From Micromonospora coriariae (GTDB lineage Bacteria > Actinomycetota > Actinomycetes > Mycobacteriales > Micromonosporaceae): 64,000 nt of DNA. The translations under genes and the position numbers were made by a program. The notes under the pieces are model-generated. The model was not told where the DNA came from. It saw only the letters and a program-made list of their open reading frames with translations, and searched no databases. Shown in pieces: positions 27,895-37,198 of the stretch. The DNA lies in contig NZ_LT607412.1 of the NCBI RefSeq assembly GCF_900091455.1, forward strand, positions 5,208,001 through 5,272,000, read 5' to 3'. Within the stretch, counting starts at the first letter, position 1, and each line of letters begins with the position of its first letter.

Positions 27895-28553
27895 TCCGCG
27901 TCCTGCTCGTCGATGACCAGCCGCTCCTTCGCAGCGGCTTCCGCGCGCTCCTCGATGTCGAGGACGACATCGAGGTGGTGGCCGAGGCTGCCGACGGGAA
28001 GGAGGGCCTGGCTCTCGCCAGAGAGCACCTGCCCGACATCGCGCTCATCGACATCCAGATGCCGGTCATGGACGGCATCGAGGCGACCCGGCGCATCGCC
28101 GCCGACCCGGCGCTGGCCCGGGTGCACGTCGTCATCCTGACCAACTACGGCCTCGACGAACACGTCTTCCACGCCCTGCGGGCCGGAGCCGCCGGATTTC
28201 TCGTCAAGGACATCGAGCCGGAGGACTTCCTGCACGCCATGCGCGTCGCCGCGCGCGGCGACGCCCTCCTCGCACCGTCGATCACCCGCAAGCTGATCAA
28301 CCGGTACGTCACCGAGCCGCCCCACACACCCGCCGACGACCGGCTGGAGGAGCTGACCAACCGCGAGCGAGAGAGCGTGGCTCTCGTCGCGCAGGGCCTT
28401 TCCAACGACCAGATCGCGGAACGCATGGTGATCAGCCCACTGACCGCCAAGACCCACGTCAACCGGGCCATGGCCAAGCTCCATGCGCGTGACCGCGCCC
28501 AACTCGTGGTCCTCGCCTACGAATCGGGCCTGGTGGCACCACGCAACCGGTGA
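27891..28553 (+). CDS. NarL/LuxR-type response regulator
   Basis: A 220-residue response regulator. The receiver domain shows the acidic pair Asp8-Asp9, phospho-acceptor Asp54 in ALIDIQMPVMDG, the Thr in VVILTNYG and Lys in FLVKDIEPEDF. The C-terminal LuxR HTH is LTNRERESVALVAQGLSNDQ followed by ISPLTAKTHVNRAMAKL. It should dimerise and bind DNA after phosphorylation by the overlapping kinase. Its targets are not identified. Confidence 0.94.
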   Translation: MIRVLLVDDQPLLRSGFRALLDVEDDIEVVAEAADGKEGLALAREHLPDIALIDIQMPVMDGIEATRRIAADPALARVHVVILTNYGLDEHVFHALRAGAAGFLVKDIEPEDFLHAMRVAARGDALLAPSITRKLINRYVTEPPHTPADDRLEELTNRERESVALVAQGLSNDQIAERMVISPLTAKTHVNRAMAKLHARDRAQLVVLAYESGLVAPRNR

Positions 28554-28766
28554 CATCGACGGCCCGTAGCAGACGAGGCTGGCAGCCGGCTCCGTCTGGC
28601 AACGGCATCCCCTCGCGGTGATCGCGATCGCCACGATGCCCGGGCGCTGGCACAGCTCAGGATGCACCTGACCGCCGTCTCGTGAGGGGTGTGCAAGGCG
28701 CACCGCCCGGGACTCCGCCCGCAGCTTGGCGGGTGTAGGCGCCCGAGCGGCGGGTAGGGGGTGGCC

Positions 28767-29315
28767 ATGCTGAAGCATGCGGTGTGGCAGGGGCTGGTGG
28801 CCGGGCTGGCGGGGACGGCGGTGATGACCGCGGCGGAGAAGCTGGAGCAACGGGTGACCGGGCGGCCCGACTCCCACGTGCCGGCCCGCGTACTGGCACG
28901 GCTCACGGACATGCCCGAGGCACCGAAGCGGCAGCCGCGCTGGCGGAACCTCACGATGCACTACGGACAGGGAGCGCTCGTGGGTGTACTGCGCAGCACC
29001 ATGGCGCAGGCCGGCCTGCGGGGCCCGTGGGCGTCGGGAATGTTCACCGTGGTCCGGCTGACAAGCGATCAGATCCTGGAGAACGCCACCGGAGTCGGAG
29101 CTCCGCCGCAGACCTGGCCACGCTTCGAACTCGCCGTCGACGTGCTGCACAAGACCATCTACGGGTTCGCCACCGGGGCGGTCGCGGATGCCCTCGCCGC
29201 CCGCGACGGCGCCGGCCCCGGCCAGCGGCACGCGGCGTTGCGTCCCGGTCGCCGTTCCGACGTGGGCCCGCTGCCGCGCGCCGCCGCCCACGCCGTATCC
29301 GGACGGCGGAGGTAG
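28767..29315 (+). CDS. Hypothetical membrane-associated protein
   Basis: A 182-residue protein starting LKHAVWQGLVAGLAGTAVMT, a hydrophobic helix that could anchor it, then a Glu-rich helix and two moderately hydrophobic helices (HYGQGALVGVLRSTMAQAG and AVDVLHKTIYGFATGAVADA). The pattern of a first helix with GxxAGxxGTxxMTxxE resembles small DUF1440/YagU-like membrane proteins, but I am not certain. The ATG at 28767 is 6 nt after TAGGGG, the same leaderless layout as the kinase gene. The C-terminal 40 residues are Arg/Gly/Ala-rich and look disordered. Confidence 0.65.
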   Translation: MLKHAVWQGLVAGLAGTAVMTAAEKLEQRVTGRPDSHVPARVLARLTDMPEAPKRQPRWRNLTMHYGQGALVGVLRSTMAQAGLRGPWASGMFTVVRLTSDQILENATGVGAPPQTWPRFELAVDVLHKTIYGFATGAVADALAARDGAGPGQRHAALRPGRRSDVGPLPRAAAHAVSGRRR

Positions 29316-29359
29316 GGGGTCAGCGACCAGACAGAACCGGCGCGCGCGGATCTACGCCG

Positions 29360-30496
29360 TCACCGGGCGGTGGTCTGTGCCGCAAGCAGATCCAGCACGG
29401 CATGGAGGTCGCCGGTGCGCTCGAGCGTTCGCCGCTGTCGTCGGGCACCCGTGCCGTCACGGCGTAGCCGGGCCAGTTGGGCCAGAACGTAGCCGAGGTT
29501 GCCGTGGCGCAGGAGCGCCGGTGCGACGGTGGCGAAGAGCTCGTCGATGAGTTCCCAGGCGGGGCGGGCTCCGCCGGCGCGCAGGTCGATCAGGGTGCCG
29601 TCGAGGCCGTCGTGCGCTGCCCGCCAGTGCGCGGCGGAGACCAGGCAGCCCCGGACGCGGGGCGCGGCGACACCGGCGTTGATGTCCTCGATCACGGTCG
29701 CGACCAGCGCGCGGACCAGCCCGGCGACCAGCACCGTGTCGTCGACCGTGGAGCACACGTCGCCAACCCGGATCTCCACCGTCGGGTAGGCGGCGGACGG
29801 GCGGGCGTACCAGTAGACCATCGCCTCGTCGAGCATCACGCCGGCGGTGACCAGCGCGGCGACGGTCTGGTCGTAGTCGGCGGTGGACGCGAAGTGCGGG
29901 GTGGGGCCGATGCTGGGCCAGCGTTCGAGTTGCATGGAGCGCCAGCTGGCGTGGCCGGTGTCGGTCCCGTCGTGCAGGGGTGAGTTGACGGTGATCGCCT
30001 GGACGACCGGCAGCCAGACCCGCAGGTGGTTGCAGACCTGCACGGCCAGTTCGCGGTCGGGGATACCGACGTGGATGTGGCAGCCGCACACGGCGGGGTC
30101 GTGGGCGACGGGCCCGTAGCGGTCCGACATGGCGTGGTAACGCGGCCTGTCCGGCACTGACCGGTGTGGTTCCGCGACGGGAGTCGCACCGACCGCCACC
30201 AGGCGTGCACCCGCGTTCGCGGCGGCCCGCTCCGCGGCCTCGCGCAGCTCCACCAGCTGGTCCCGGAGCTCGCCGAGGTCCGTGCAGACGGGCGTGACCA
30301 TCTCGATCATGCTGTGCCGGAACTCCTGACGGCTCTGTTCGCGGGCCTCGCCGTGCAGGGCGGTCAGCACCTGGCCGGCCACCGGCATGTTCACGCCCGT
30401 TTGCGGATCCAGGAGCAGGTATTCCTCCTCCACGCCGAGGGTCAGCACGTCGGTGCCCGGCCGCGCGGCGCTGGTGACCGTGGAACGTTGCGTCAT
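29360..30496 (-). CDS. YbdK-type carboxylate-amine (glutamate-cysteine) ligase
   Basis: A 378-residue ligase of the GCS2 family. Key blocks are TLGVEEEYLLLDPQTG at the start (acidic metal/ATP residues), EFRHSMIEMVTPVCTDLGEL, CGCHIHVGIPDRELAVQVCN and PTVEIRVGDVCSTVDDTVLV. The family makes gamma-glutamyl-type peptide bonds and YbdK itself has weak gamma-glutamylcysteine ligase activity; actinomycetes use mycothiol, so the physiological product here is unclear. It opens a run of redox-protective genes on both strands. Confidence 0.92.
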   Translation of the reverse strand: MTQRSTVTSAARPGTDVLTLGVEEEYLLLDPQTGVNMPVAGQVLTALHGEAREQSRQEFRHSMIEMVTPVCTDLGELRDQLVELREAAERAAANAGARLVAVGATPVAEPHRSVPDRPRYHAMSDRYGPVAHDPAVCGCHIHVGIPDRELAVQVCNHLRVWLPVVQAITVNSPLHDGTDTGHASWRSMQLERWPSIGPTPHFASTADYDQTVAALVTAGVMLDEAMVYWYARPSAAYPTVEIRVGDVCSTVDDTVLVAGLVRALVATVIEDINAGVAAPRVRGCLVSAAHWRAAHDGLDGTLIDLRAGGARPAWELIDELFATVAPALLRHGNLGYVLAQLARLRRDGTGARRQRRTLERTGDLHAVLDLLAAQTTAR

Positions 30497-30683
30497 CGTG
30501 CGTCCGCTCCTGTCGTGGAAGGTCGCCGCGAGTTCCCGGTCATCAGGCTGGGAAACCCCGCCAGGCGACCGAAATGCTGGTCAGAACGCCCCCGACTCCG
30601 TCGTCCATCGACCGCTGCCCGGATGGGGCAGCCCGTCCCGGTCTTCCCCCTGCCCTGGACCGGGACCGGCGTGAACGCCCGTG

Positions 30684-31601
30684 TCAATCCAGGGCGTCCT
30701 TGACCTTCTTGACCACGTTGGTGACTCCCTGGGCGTGCGCTCCGGCGGCGTCACCGGTCTTGCCCGGGCCCCGGGAGCCGTCGTAGGTGGCGTACAGCTT
30801 GGGGTCGGGCGGCGGGGGCAGGGCCGTGTCATCGGTCAGTGGCGTCGCCTGCGCCAGGTAGGTCAGGTCGGGTCCGCCGATGAGGCTGGGCCCCTGCGCC
30901 CAGCGGCCCTCGCCGGCCTGGCTGTCGGTGCCGAAGCTCCAGAAGGTGTGGTTGTGGTCCTTGTTCTCCTCGTCGAAGTTCGAGTTCTCGATCCCGTGGT
31001 CGGAGTAGCCGTCGGCGATGAGCTGCTCGATGCCGAGGAGCCACTGCTGCTGGTGGTAGGTGTCGCGGGCCAGGTTGAACCGCAGCATCTGCTTGACGCC
31101 CGGGTCGTCGGTCATGTTCATGACCCGGCTGGTCTGTAGGCGGCTCTGCGCCTCGGCGGCGACGTTCGAGCGGAAATCCGCGAGCAGGTTGCCGCTGGCG
31201 ACGATATAGCCGCTGTTCCACGGCACGCCCTGGCTGTCCCGGGGCAGCGGGCCGCCACCAGCGACGATGGCGTGCTGCGGGTTCATGCCACCGATGACCG
31301 CGGCGAGGACGGGATTGGCGGCGACGGCCTTCTCGGTCGTCTCCGCCGGGGCGCCTTCCAGGAGTCGGGCCAGCATGGTGGTGAGCATTTCGACGTGACC
31401 GATCTCCTCGGTCCCGATGTCCATGATCATGTCTTTGTACTTGCCGGGGACCCGGCAGGTCCAGCCCTGCCAGAGGTACTGCATCATCACGGTCATCTCG
31501 CCGAACTGGCCGCCGAGGATCTCCTGGAGCTTCACCGCGAACAGGGCGTCGGGCTTTTCGGGCTTGGCCTGGAACTGCATATGTCGGTCGTGTCTGAACA
31601 C
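30684..31601 (-). CDS. Manganese (non-heme) catalase
   Basis: A 305-residue di-manganese catalase. The ferritin-like four-helix bundle carries the metal ligands: Glu in ILGGQFGEMTVMMQYLWQGW, the EEIGHVEM motif (Glu and His) and, in the second half, RFNLARDTYHQQQW. The family disproportionates hydrogen peroxide without heme and usually forms hexamers. The start is a GTG with AGGAG 6 nt upstream; an internal ATG eight codons on is an alternative. A His/Asp-rich stretch and a Lys-rich C-terminal tail follow the core. The organism therefore carries a second catalase unrelated to KatG. Confidence 0.95.
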   Translation of the reverse strand: MFRHDRHMQFQAKPEKPDALFAVKLQEILGGQFGEMTVMMQYLWQGWTCRVPGKYKDMIMDIGTEEIGHVEMLTTMLARLLEGAPAETTEKAVAANPVLAAVIGGMNPQHAIVAGGGPLPRDSQGVPWNSGYIVASGNLLADFRSNVAAEAQSRLQTSRVMNMTDDPGVKQMLRFNLARDTYHQQQWLLGIEQLIADGYSDHGIENSNFDEENKDHNHTFWSFGTDSQAGEGRWAQGPSLIGGPDLTYLAQATPLTDDTALPPPPDPKLYATYDGSRGPGKTGDAAGAHAQGVTNVVKKVKDALD

Positions 31602-31734
31602 GACGGCCTCCTGTCGGATGGACGAGCACGCCGCTCTGCCGGCGACGTGCTCCCCACATCCCCACCGCGCCGGCCCGTCGGTGCCACCCCATGTCCCCGA
31701 CGGGCCACGGCGACGCCGCGTGGTGCTGCCTGTG

Positions 31735-32136
31735 TCAGGCGCGGCTGGCGGCGCTGGTGCTGCGCTTGTTGGCCTTCTGGATCGCCTCGACGAGCTGCGG
31801 CTTCGTCATTCGGGACCGGCCTCGGATCTCCAGCTTCCGGGCGACGTCCATCAGGTGCTCCTTGCTGGCGTTGGCATCGGCGCCACCGGCCGTTCGCGCC
31901 GCCTTGGACCCGCGGCCGCGCGCGGCCTGCCTGTCGCTGGGGCCCTTGCCCTTCTTGGGCTCCCAGTGATCGCCGACCTTCTCGAACGTGTGTTTGACGG
32001 CGGCGAAGGCGGTGCGGTGGGCACGCTCGCCCTCGCCGTACTCCTCGACCGCCGAGTCGTGTGCCTTGACGTAGGTGTCCTGCGCCTTCCTGGGCGACCG
32101 CTTCAGTGTCGCCGGCACGTCGTCGCGCGCGGGCAT
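31735..32136 (-). CDS. ChaB-domain protein with C-terminal Rho-N/SAP-like domain
   Basis: A 133-residue two-domain protein. The N-terminal ChaB-type domain (DVPATLKRSPRKAQDTYVKA, then AHRTAFAAVKHTFEKVGDHW) is joined by a basic Gly/Ala linker to a Rho-N-like helical module (SKEHLMDVARKLEIRGRSRM and TKPQLVEAIQKANKR). ChaB is linked to cation transport regulation by name only; Rho-N/SAP modules bind nucleic acid. GGAGG precedes the ATG by 6 nt. It is near the manganese catalase, a common neighbourhood for such stress-response genes. Confidence 0.85.
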   Translation of the reverse strand: MPARDDVPATLKRSPRKAQDTYVKAHDSAVEEYGEGERAHRTAFAAVKHTFEKVGDHWEPKKGKGPSDRQAARGRGSKAARTAGGADANASKEHLMDVARKLEIRGRSRMTKPQLVEAIQKANKRSTSAASRA

Positions 32137-32303
32137 CGCAAACCTCCTCCGGGTGCGTTGCCATCTCAGGTGCCCGACGGCGCGGCCGACCAAACACGGG
32201 CGAACCAGCACCGAAACCCGAAGTGGTGCTGTCCGTCCGGTTCGGCACAGCGGCCGGGGGTACCGCCACATGCTGGAGAGCGGTGCGGAGCGAGGAGGCG
32301 GCG

Positions 32304-34097
32304 ATGGCGAACGCGACAGTGTCGGACCTGGTGGTCGGCCGGTTGGGGGACTGGGGTGTGGACCGGGTCTTCGGCTACTCCGGCGACGGCATCGACGGGA
32401 TCATGGGCGCGCTGCGCCGCGCTGGCCGACCCGAGTTCGTGCAGGCCCGGCACGAGGAGACGGCGGCGTTCATGGCGTGCGGGCACGCGAAGTACACCGG
32501 CGGGCTGGGAGTGTGCCTGTCCACCCAGGGGCCCGGCGCTGTGCACCTGCTCAACGGCCTCTACGACGCCCGGCTGGACTCCCAGCCGGTGCTCGCGATC
32601 GTCGGCCAGCAGGTGACCTCGGTGCTGGGCAGCGGCTACCAGCAGGAGATCGACCTCGTCCGGCTCTACGGCGACGTCTGCTCCCAGTTCGTGCAGACCG
32701 CGTACACGGCCGAGCAGCTGCCGATGCTGCTCGACCGGGCGATCCGCTCCGCCCTGGCGACCCGTAGCCCGACCTGCGTGATCCTGCCGCACGACGTGCA
32801 GACCGCCCCCGCCCCCGATCTGGGCGCGCGTCAGCACGGGATCATGGTGACCAGCCCGGGGATGCCGGTGCCCGAGCTCCGCCCGCGCGCCGAGGACCTT
32901 CGTGCCGCGGCCGACCTGCTGGATGCGGGCCAACGGGTGGCGATTCTGGTGGGACAGGGCGCCCGCGACGCCGCCACCGAGGTGACTGAGCTGGCTGAGG
33001 CGCTCGGCGCGGGGGTGGCCGCGTCGCTACTGGGCAAGCCGGTGCTGGACGAGTCCCTGCCGTTCCACACCGGGGTGATGGGGCATCTGGGCAGCACCGC
33101 CAGCAGCGTACTGATGGGGGAGTGCGACACCCTGATCATCGTCGGCAGCAACGACCCCTGGTCGGAGTTCTACCCCGCTCCCGGTCAGGCACGGGCGGTG
33201 CAGATCGACATCGACGGCCGACGCATCGGTGTGCGGTACCCGGTGGAGGTGCCGCTGCTCGGTGACGCCGCCACGACCATCCGTGCCCTGCTGCCGTTGC
33301 TCGCGCCCAGACCGGACCGGAGCTGGCGGCAGCGCGTCGAGGGTGCGGTGACCCGCTGGCGGGACATCGCCCGGCAGCGGGCCACCGCCGACGCCGACCC
33401 GCTCAATCCGCAGTACGTGCTGCACGCGCTCAGCGACCGGCTGCCCACCGACGCGCAGGTGTCGGTGGACGTCGGGTCGGTGACGTACTGGTACGCGCGG
33501 CACCTGCGGTTGCCCGTCGGCGTCGACGCGCACCTGTCCAGCACCCTGGCCTCGATGGGCTCGGCGCTGCCGTACGGGCTGGCCGCGAAGCTCGCCACCC
33601 CGGACCGCCCGGTGGTGGCGTTGGCCGGCGACGGGGCGATGCAGATGAACGGACTGGCCGAGCTGCTGACCGTCGCGCACCGGTGGCGGAAGTGGGCGGA
33701 CCCGCGCTTCGTGGTGCTGGTGCTGCACAACCGGGACCTGGCCGAGGTCAGCTGGGAGCAGCGGGAGATGGAGGGCGATCCCCGCTTCGTCGAGTCCCAG
33801 CGCCTGCCCGACGCCCCGTACGCCCTCTGGGCCGAGCTGCTGGGCCTGCACGGACTTCGGGTCACCACGCCCGGCGAGGTCGACACGGCCTGGGACCGTG
33901 CCCTGTCGGCGGACCGGCCCACGCTCATCGAGGCGGTGGTGGATCCGGCGATCCCGCTGCTCCCGCCAGCACAGCCGTACGAGAAGGTCGAGGCGATGTA
34001 CCGGGCGCTCGGCCGGGAGGACACCGATCTGGGCCGGCGGGCGCTGGCACACCTCCGCCGGGAGCGAGCCACGGAGGGCTTCGACGACCCGCAGTGA
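32304..34097 (+). CDS. Thiamine-pyrophosphate enzyme, pyruvate oxidase (PoxB)-like
   Basis: A 597-residue ThDP enzyme with three domains. The N-terminal Pyr domain has VDRVFGYSGDGIDGIMGAL and the catalytic Glu in ARHEETAAFMACGHAKYTG; the middle domain is Rossmann-like (AAADLLDAGQRVAILVGQGA); the C-terminal PP domain has VALAGDGAMQMNGLAELLTV and an Asn in VLVLHNRDLAEVSWEQREME as the ThDP-Mg site. Closest in style to PoxB/pyruvate dehydrogenase (quinone) and related acetolactate-synthase-like proteins, so it may oxidise pyruvate to acetate and feed electrons to the membrane. GAGGAGGCG precedes the ATG. It leads a plus-strand block of redox genes. Confidence 0.88.
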   Translation: MANATVSDLVVGRLGDWGVDRVFGYSGDGIDGIMGALRRAGRPEFVQARHEETAAFMACGHAKYTGGLGVCLSTQGPGAVHLLNGLYDARLDSQPVLAIVGQQVTSVLGSGYQQEIDLVRLYGDVCSQFVQTAYTAEQLPMLLDRAIRSALATRSPTCVILPHDVQTAPAPDLGARQHGIMVTSPGMPVPELRPRAEDLRAAADLLDAGQRVAILVGQGARDAATEVTELAEALGAGVAASLLGKPVLDESLPFHTGVMGHLGSTASSVLMGECDTLIIVGSNDPWSEFYPAPGQARAVQIDIDGRRIGVRYPVEVPLLGDAATTIRALLPLLAPRPDRSWRQRVEGAVTRWRDIARQRATADADPLNPQYVLHALSDRLPTDAQVSVDVGSVTYWYARHLRLPVGVDAHLSSTLASMGSALPYGLAAKLATPDRPVVALAGDGAMQMNGLAELLTVAHRWRKWADPRFVVLVLHNRDLAEVSWEQREMEGDPRFVESQRLPDAPYALWAELLGLHGLRVTTPGEVDTAWDRALSADRPTLIEAVVDPAIPLLPPAQPYEKVEAMYRALGREDTDLGRRALAHLRRERATEGFDDPQ

Positions 34098-34169
34098 CGG
34101 CGGCATTCGGCGGACGGGAGGGGCCGTTCGAGCCCACGGATCGGCGGTCGCGCGACGAAGTGCGCTGAC

Positions 34170-34201
34170 TCTCCCGTGTTTGTGCTGACCCGGACGGGAG
34201 A
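34170..34201 (+). repeat. Inverted repeat before the HPP-family gene
   Basis: TCTCCCGT (34170-34177) is perfectly complementary to ACGGGAGA (34194-34201) with a 16-nt loop. It lies between the PoxB-like stop and the HPP gene start and could be a weak terminator or an operator. Confidence 0.4.
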
Positions 34202-34233
34202 AGTGTGACGATCAGAGGCGGAGGGGGAGTCTG

Positions 34234-34767
34234 ATGAGGCAGGCGCGGCCGTCGGTGCACGCCTTCGTGGGCACCGCGCTGGCGATCGTCGTTGCCGGTG
34301 CGGTCGCGGTCCTCACCCATCAGCCGTGGTTGTTCCCCAGTCTCGGGCCGGCGGTGATGCTGCACGTGGAGAAGCCGGACGCGCCGCAGTCGTCGCCGCG
34401 CAGCACACTCATCGGGCACGGGGTGGCCCTGCTCGCCGGGTACGCGTTCCTGGTCGCCTGCGGACTGTCCGACGACCCCTCGGCGCTCCAGGAGGGGGTC
34501 GACGGGCCGCGGATCGTCGCGGCCGCCGGGTCGGTGGCGGTCACCACGGCGGTGCTGGTGCTGCTGAAGGCGTCGCATCCACCGGCGGGCGCGACGACAC
34601 TGATCGTGAGTCTGGGCCTGCTGCGCACCCCGGCACAGTTGCTCATCGCTGCCGGCGCGGTGGTACTGGTCACCGTGGTGAACTGGCTGTACGGGCGGGT
34701 GTCGGCCCGGCCCATGCCGGTGTGGGCGGCGTCCGACCCGTCATCGAGAGGAGCACGGAATGGTTGA
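34234..34767 (+). CDS. HPP-family integral membrane protein
   Basis: A 177-residue membrane protein with four predicted spans. The family signature is present as ASHPPAGATTLIVSLGLL, and the earlier PWLFPSLGPAVMLHVEKPDA matches the conserved first loop. Cyanobacterial and plastid HPP proteins transport nitrite; the bacterial ones are otherwise unassigned. The adjoining molybdopterin oxidoreductase, which overlaps it by 8 bp, makes an anion transport role attractive, but this remains inference. Confidence 0.88.
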   Translation: MRQARPSVHAFVGTALAIVVAGAVAVLTHQPWLFPSLGPAVMLHVEKPDAPQSSPRSTLIGHGVALLAGYAFLVACGLSDDPSALQEGVDGPRIVAAAGSVAVTTAVLVLLKASHPPAGATTLIVSLGLLRTPAQLLIAAGAVVLVTVVNWLYGRVSARPMPVWAASDPSSRGARNG

Positions 34768-37195
34768 CCGGATCGCTGATCCCTGGGGTGAGCGGACCCC
34801 GTACGGGCCGGGGCAGGAGTGGCCGGTCCGGGTGGACCGGTTCCTCGACGGCGACCGCACCGAGGCGGATGTCGATCGGTGGGCCCAGTCGGCGTCGGTG
34901 TTGCACTCCAACGGAGACGCCATGGACATCGCGGTCGCCGACGGCAGGATCGTCGGGGTGCGTGGCCGCGCGGCCGACCGGATCAATCGGGGACGGCTCG
35001 ACCCGAAGGATCTCTACGGCTGGCAGGCCAACCACAGCTCGGACCGGCTGACCCGCCCGCTGGTCCGCGACGGTGACCGCCTGGTCGAGGCGGACTGGGA
35101 CACGGCGATGGGCCGGATCGTCGCGCGCTCGAAGGAACTACTGGCCGGGCCGGGCGGGTGGGGTCACTTCGGCTTCTACACCACCGGGCAGCTGTTCCTG
35201 GAGGAGTACTACGCCCTCGGCGTTATCGGAAAGGCCGGTCTGGGCACCCCGCACATGGACGGCAACACCCGGTTGTGCACCGCCACGGCCGCGGCGGCGC
35301 TGAAGGCCAGCTTCGGCACCGACGGGCAGCCGGGGTCGTACACCGACGTCGACCACTGCGACGCGATTGCGCTGTGGGGCCACAACGTCGCCGAGACCCA
35401 GACGGTGCTCTGGATGCGGATGCTGGACCGGCGGCGGGGCCCGAACCCGCCGGCGATGCTCGCGGTCGACCCACGCGCCACCCCGGTCGCGCGGGAGGCC
35501 GACCTGCACCTCGCCGTCCGCAACGGCACGAACATGGCCCTGATGAACGGGCTGCTCCGCGAGATCATCCAGCGCGGCTGGTACGACTCCGACTACGTCG
35601 ACGCGCACACCCTCGGGTTCGAGGAGCTGTGCCGGACGGTCGACGGTTATCCGCCCAGCCGGGTGGCCGACATCTGCGACGTCCGGGCCGCCGACGTGGA
35701 ACGCGCCGCCGAGCTGCTGGGCTCCTCTGAGCGGCTGCTGTCGACGGTTCTCCAGGGTTTCTACCAGTCCAACCAGGCCACCGCCGCCTCGTGCGCCGTC
35801 AACAACGTGCACCTGCTCCGCGGCATGATCGGTCGTCCCGGCGCCGGCATCTACCAGATGAACGGCCAGCCCACGGCCCAGAACACCCGGGAGACGGGTG
35901 CCGACGGCGACCTGCCCGGCCTCCGGAACTGGGACAACGAGCAGCACATCGCGGAGCTGGCACGGCTGTGGAACGTCGAGCCCGACACCATTCCGCACTG
36001 GGCGCCGCCGACGCACGCCATGCAGATCTTCCGGTACGCGGAGCAGGGCTCGATCAAGCTGCTCTGGATCTCCGCCACCAACCCGGCGGTATCCCTGCCC
36101 GACCTGTCGCGCATCCGGCGGATCCTCAGCCAGCCGGAGCTGTTCGTGGTGGTGCAGGACCTGTTCCTGACCGAGACCGCCGAGCTGGCCGACGTGGTGC
36201 TGCCCGGCGCGACCTGGGGTGAGAAGACCGGCACCTTCACAAGCGTCGACCGCACCGTGCACATCTCGGAGAAGGCCGTCGACCCGCCCGGCGAGGCCCG
36301 CACCGACCTGGACATCTTCCTCGACTACGCCCGGCGGATGGACTTCCGCGACCGCGACGGCGCGCCGCTGATCCGGTGGACCGGGCCGGAGGAGGTGTTC
36401 GAGGCGTGGAAGGAGTGCTCCCGGGGGCGGCCGTGCGACTACACCGGCATCACCTACGAGCGACTGCGGGGCGGCTCCGGCATCCAGTGGCCCTGCAACG
36501 AGGAACACCCCGACGGCACCGAACGGCTCTACACCGACGGCCGGTTCAACACCGACCCCGACTACTGCGAAACGTACGGGCAGGACCTCGCCACGGGTGC
36601 CGAGTTCACCGAGCCCGAGTACCGCGCCAAGGAACCGAAAGGTCGGGCGTTTCTGCACACCGTCGACTACCAGCCCTCGCCCGAGGTGCCCGACGAGGAA
36701 CACCCGATGCTGCTCACCACCGGGCGTACCGTCTACCAGTTCCACACCCGCACCAAGACCGGCCGCGCCCCGCAGCTCAACCAGGCCGCCCCGGACGTGT
36801 GGGTGGAGCTCAACCCGGCCGACGCCGACCGGCTCGGTATCGCCGAGGGTGACCTGGTCGGTGTCTCCTCGGCGCGCGGTGGCATCCAGGCCCGCGCCCG
36901 GCCCTGCGGCATCCGCCCCGGGGTGGTGTTCCTGCCGTTCCACTACGGCTACTTCGACCAGGACCCGGCCGAGCGCACACCGCGTGCCGCCAACGAGCTG
37001 ACCATCACCGCCTGGGACCCGGTCTCCAAGCAACCCCTCTTCAAGGTGGCCGCCGTCGCGGTGGCGAAACTCGCCGACGGGCGGGGCGTACCCTCGCCGG
37101 CGCCGACGGTCGGCGGCAGCGAGCCGCCCCCGGGCGCCAACGTGCCCGCGACCGTCGGCGGACCGGCCGCCCAGGCAACCAGCGGGAAGGAGTGA
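34760..37195 (+). CDS. Molybdopterin oxidoreductase (nitrate reductase/formate dehydrogenase type) lacking Fe-S cysteines
   Basis: An 811-residue bis-MGD enzyme of the DMSO reductase superfamily. The molybdenum-ligand Cys is in DGNTRLCTATAA (Cys173), and cofactor-binding stretches are seen at CDAIALWGHNVAETQ, VLQGFYQSNQATAASCAVNN and the C-terminal MLLTTGRTVYQFHTRTKTGR. The N-terminal CxxCxxxC that normally holds a [4Fe-4S] cluster is replaced in register by Ser46, His49 and Asp53 (SVLHSNGD), and the fourth position appears to be Asp81. The rest of the fold is intact, so it could be an active enzyme that passes electrons differently. A C-terminal Pro/Gly tail is added. It overlaps the HPP gene and is followed by a helical protein 3 nt on. 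Confidence 0.9.
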   Translation: MVDRIADPWGERTPYGPGQEWPVRVDRFLDGDRTEADVDRWAQSASVLHSNGDAMDIAVADGRIVGVRGRAADRINRGRLDPKDLYGWQANHSSDRLTRPLVRDGDRLVEADWDTAMGRIVARSKELLAGPGGWGHFGFYTTGQLFLEEYYALGVIGKAGLGTPHMDGNTRLCTATAAAALKASFGTDGQPGSYTDVDHCDAIALWGHNVAETQTVLWMRMLDRRRGPNPPAMLAVDPRATPVAREADLHLAVRNGTNMALMNGLLREIIQRGWYDSDYVDAHTLGFEELCRTVDGYPPSRVADICDVRAADVERAAELLGSSERLLSTVLQGFYQSNQATAASCAVNNVHLLRGMIGRPGAGIYQMNGQPTAQNTRETGADGDLPGLRNWDNEQHIAELARLWNVEPDTIPHWAPPTHAMQIFRYAEQGSIKLLWISATNPAVSLPDLSRIRRILSQPELFVVVQDLFLTETAELADVVLPGATWGEKTGTFTSVDRTVHISEKAVDPPGEARTDLDIFLDYARRMDFRDRDGAPLIRWTGPEEVFEAWKECSRGRPCDYTGITYERLRGGSGIQWPCNEEHPDGTERLYTDGRFNTDPDYCETYGQDLATGAEFTEPEYRAKEPKGRAFLHTVDYQPSPEVPDEEHPMLLTTGRTVYQFHTRTKTGRAPQLNQAAPDVWVELNPADADRLGIAEGDLVGVSSARGGIQARARPCGIRPGVVFLPFHYGYFDQDPAERTPRAANELTITAWDPVSKQPLFKVAAVAVAKLADGRGVPSPAPTVGGSEPPPGANVPATVGGPAAQATSGKE

Positions 37196-37198
37196 ACC

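Noticed and set aside
29360..30496. Ligase as the mycothiol/ergothioneine enzyme EgtA
   Set aside because: Motifs fit the YbdK/GCS2 carboxylate-amine ligase group better, and no other ergothioneine genes are adjacent.
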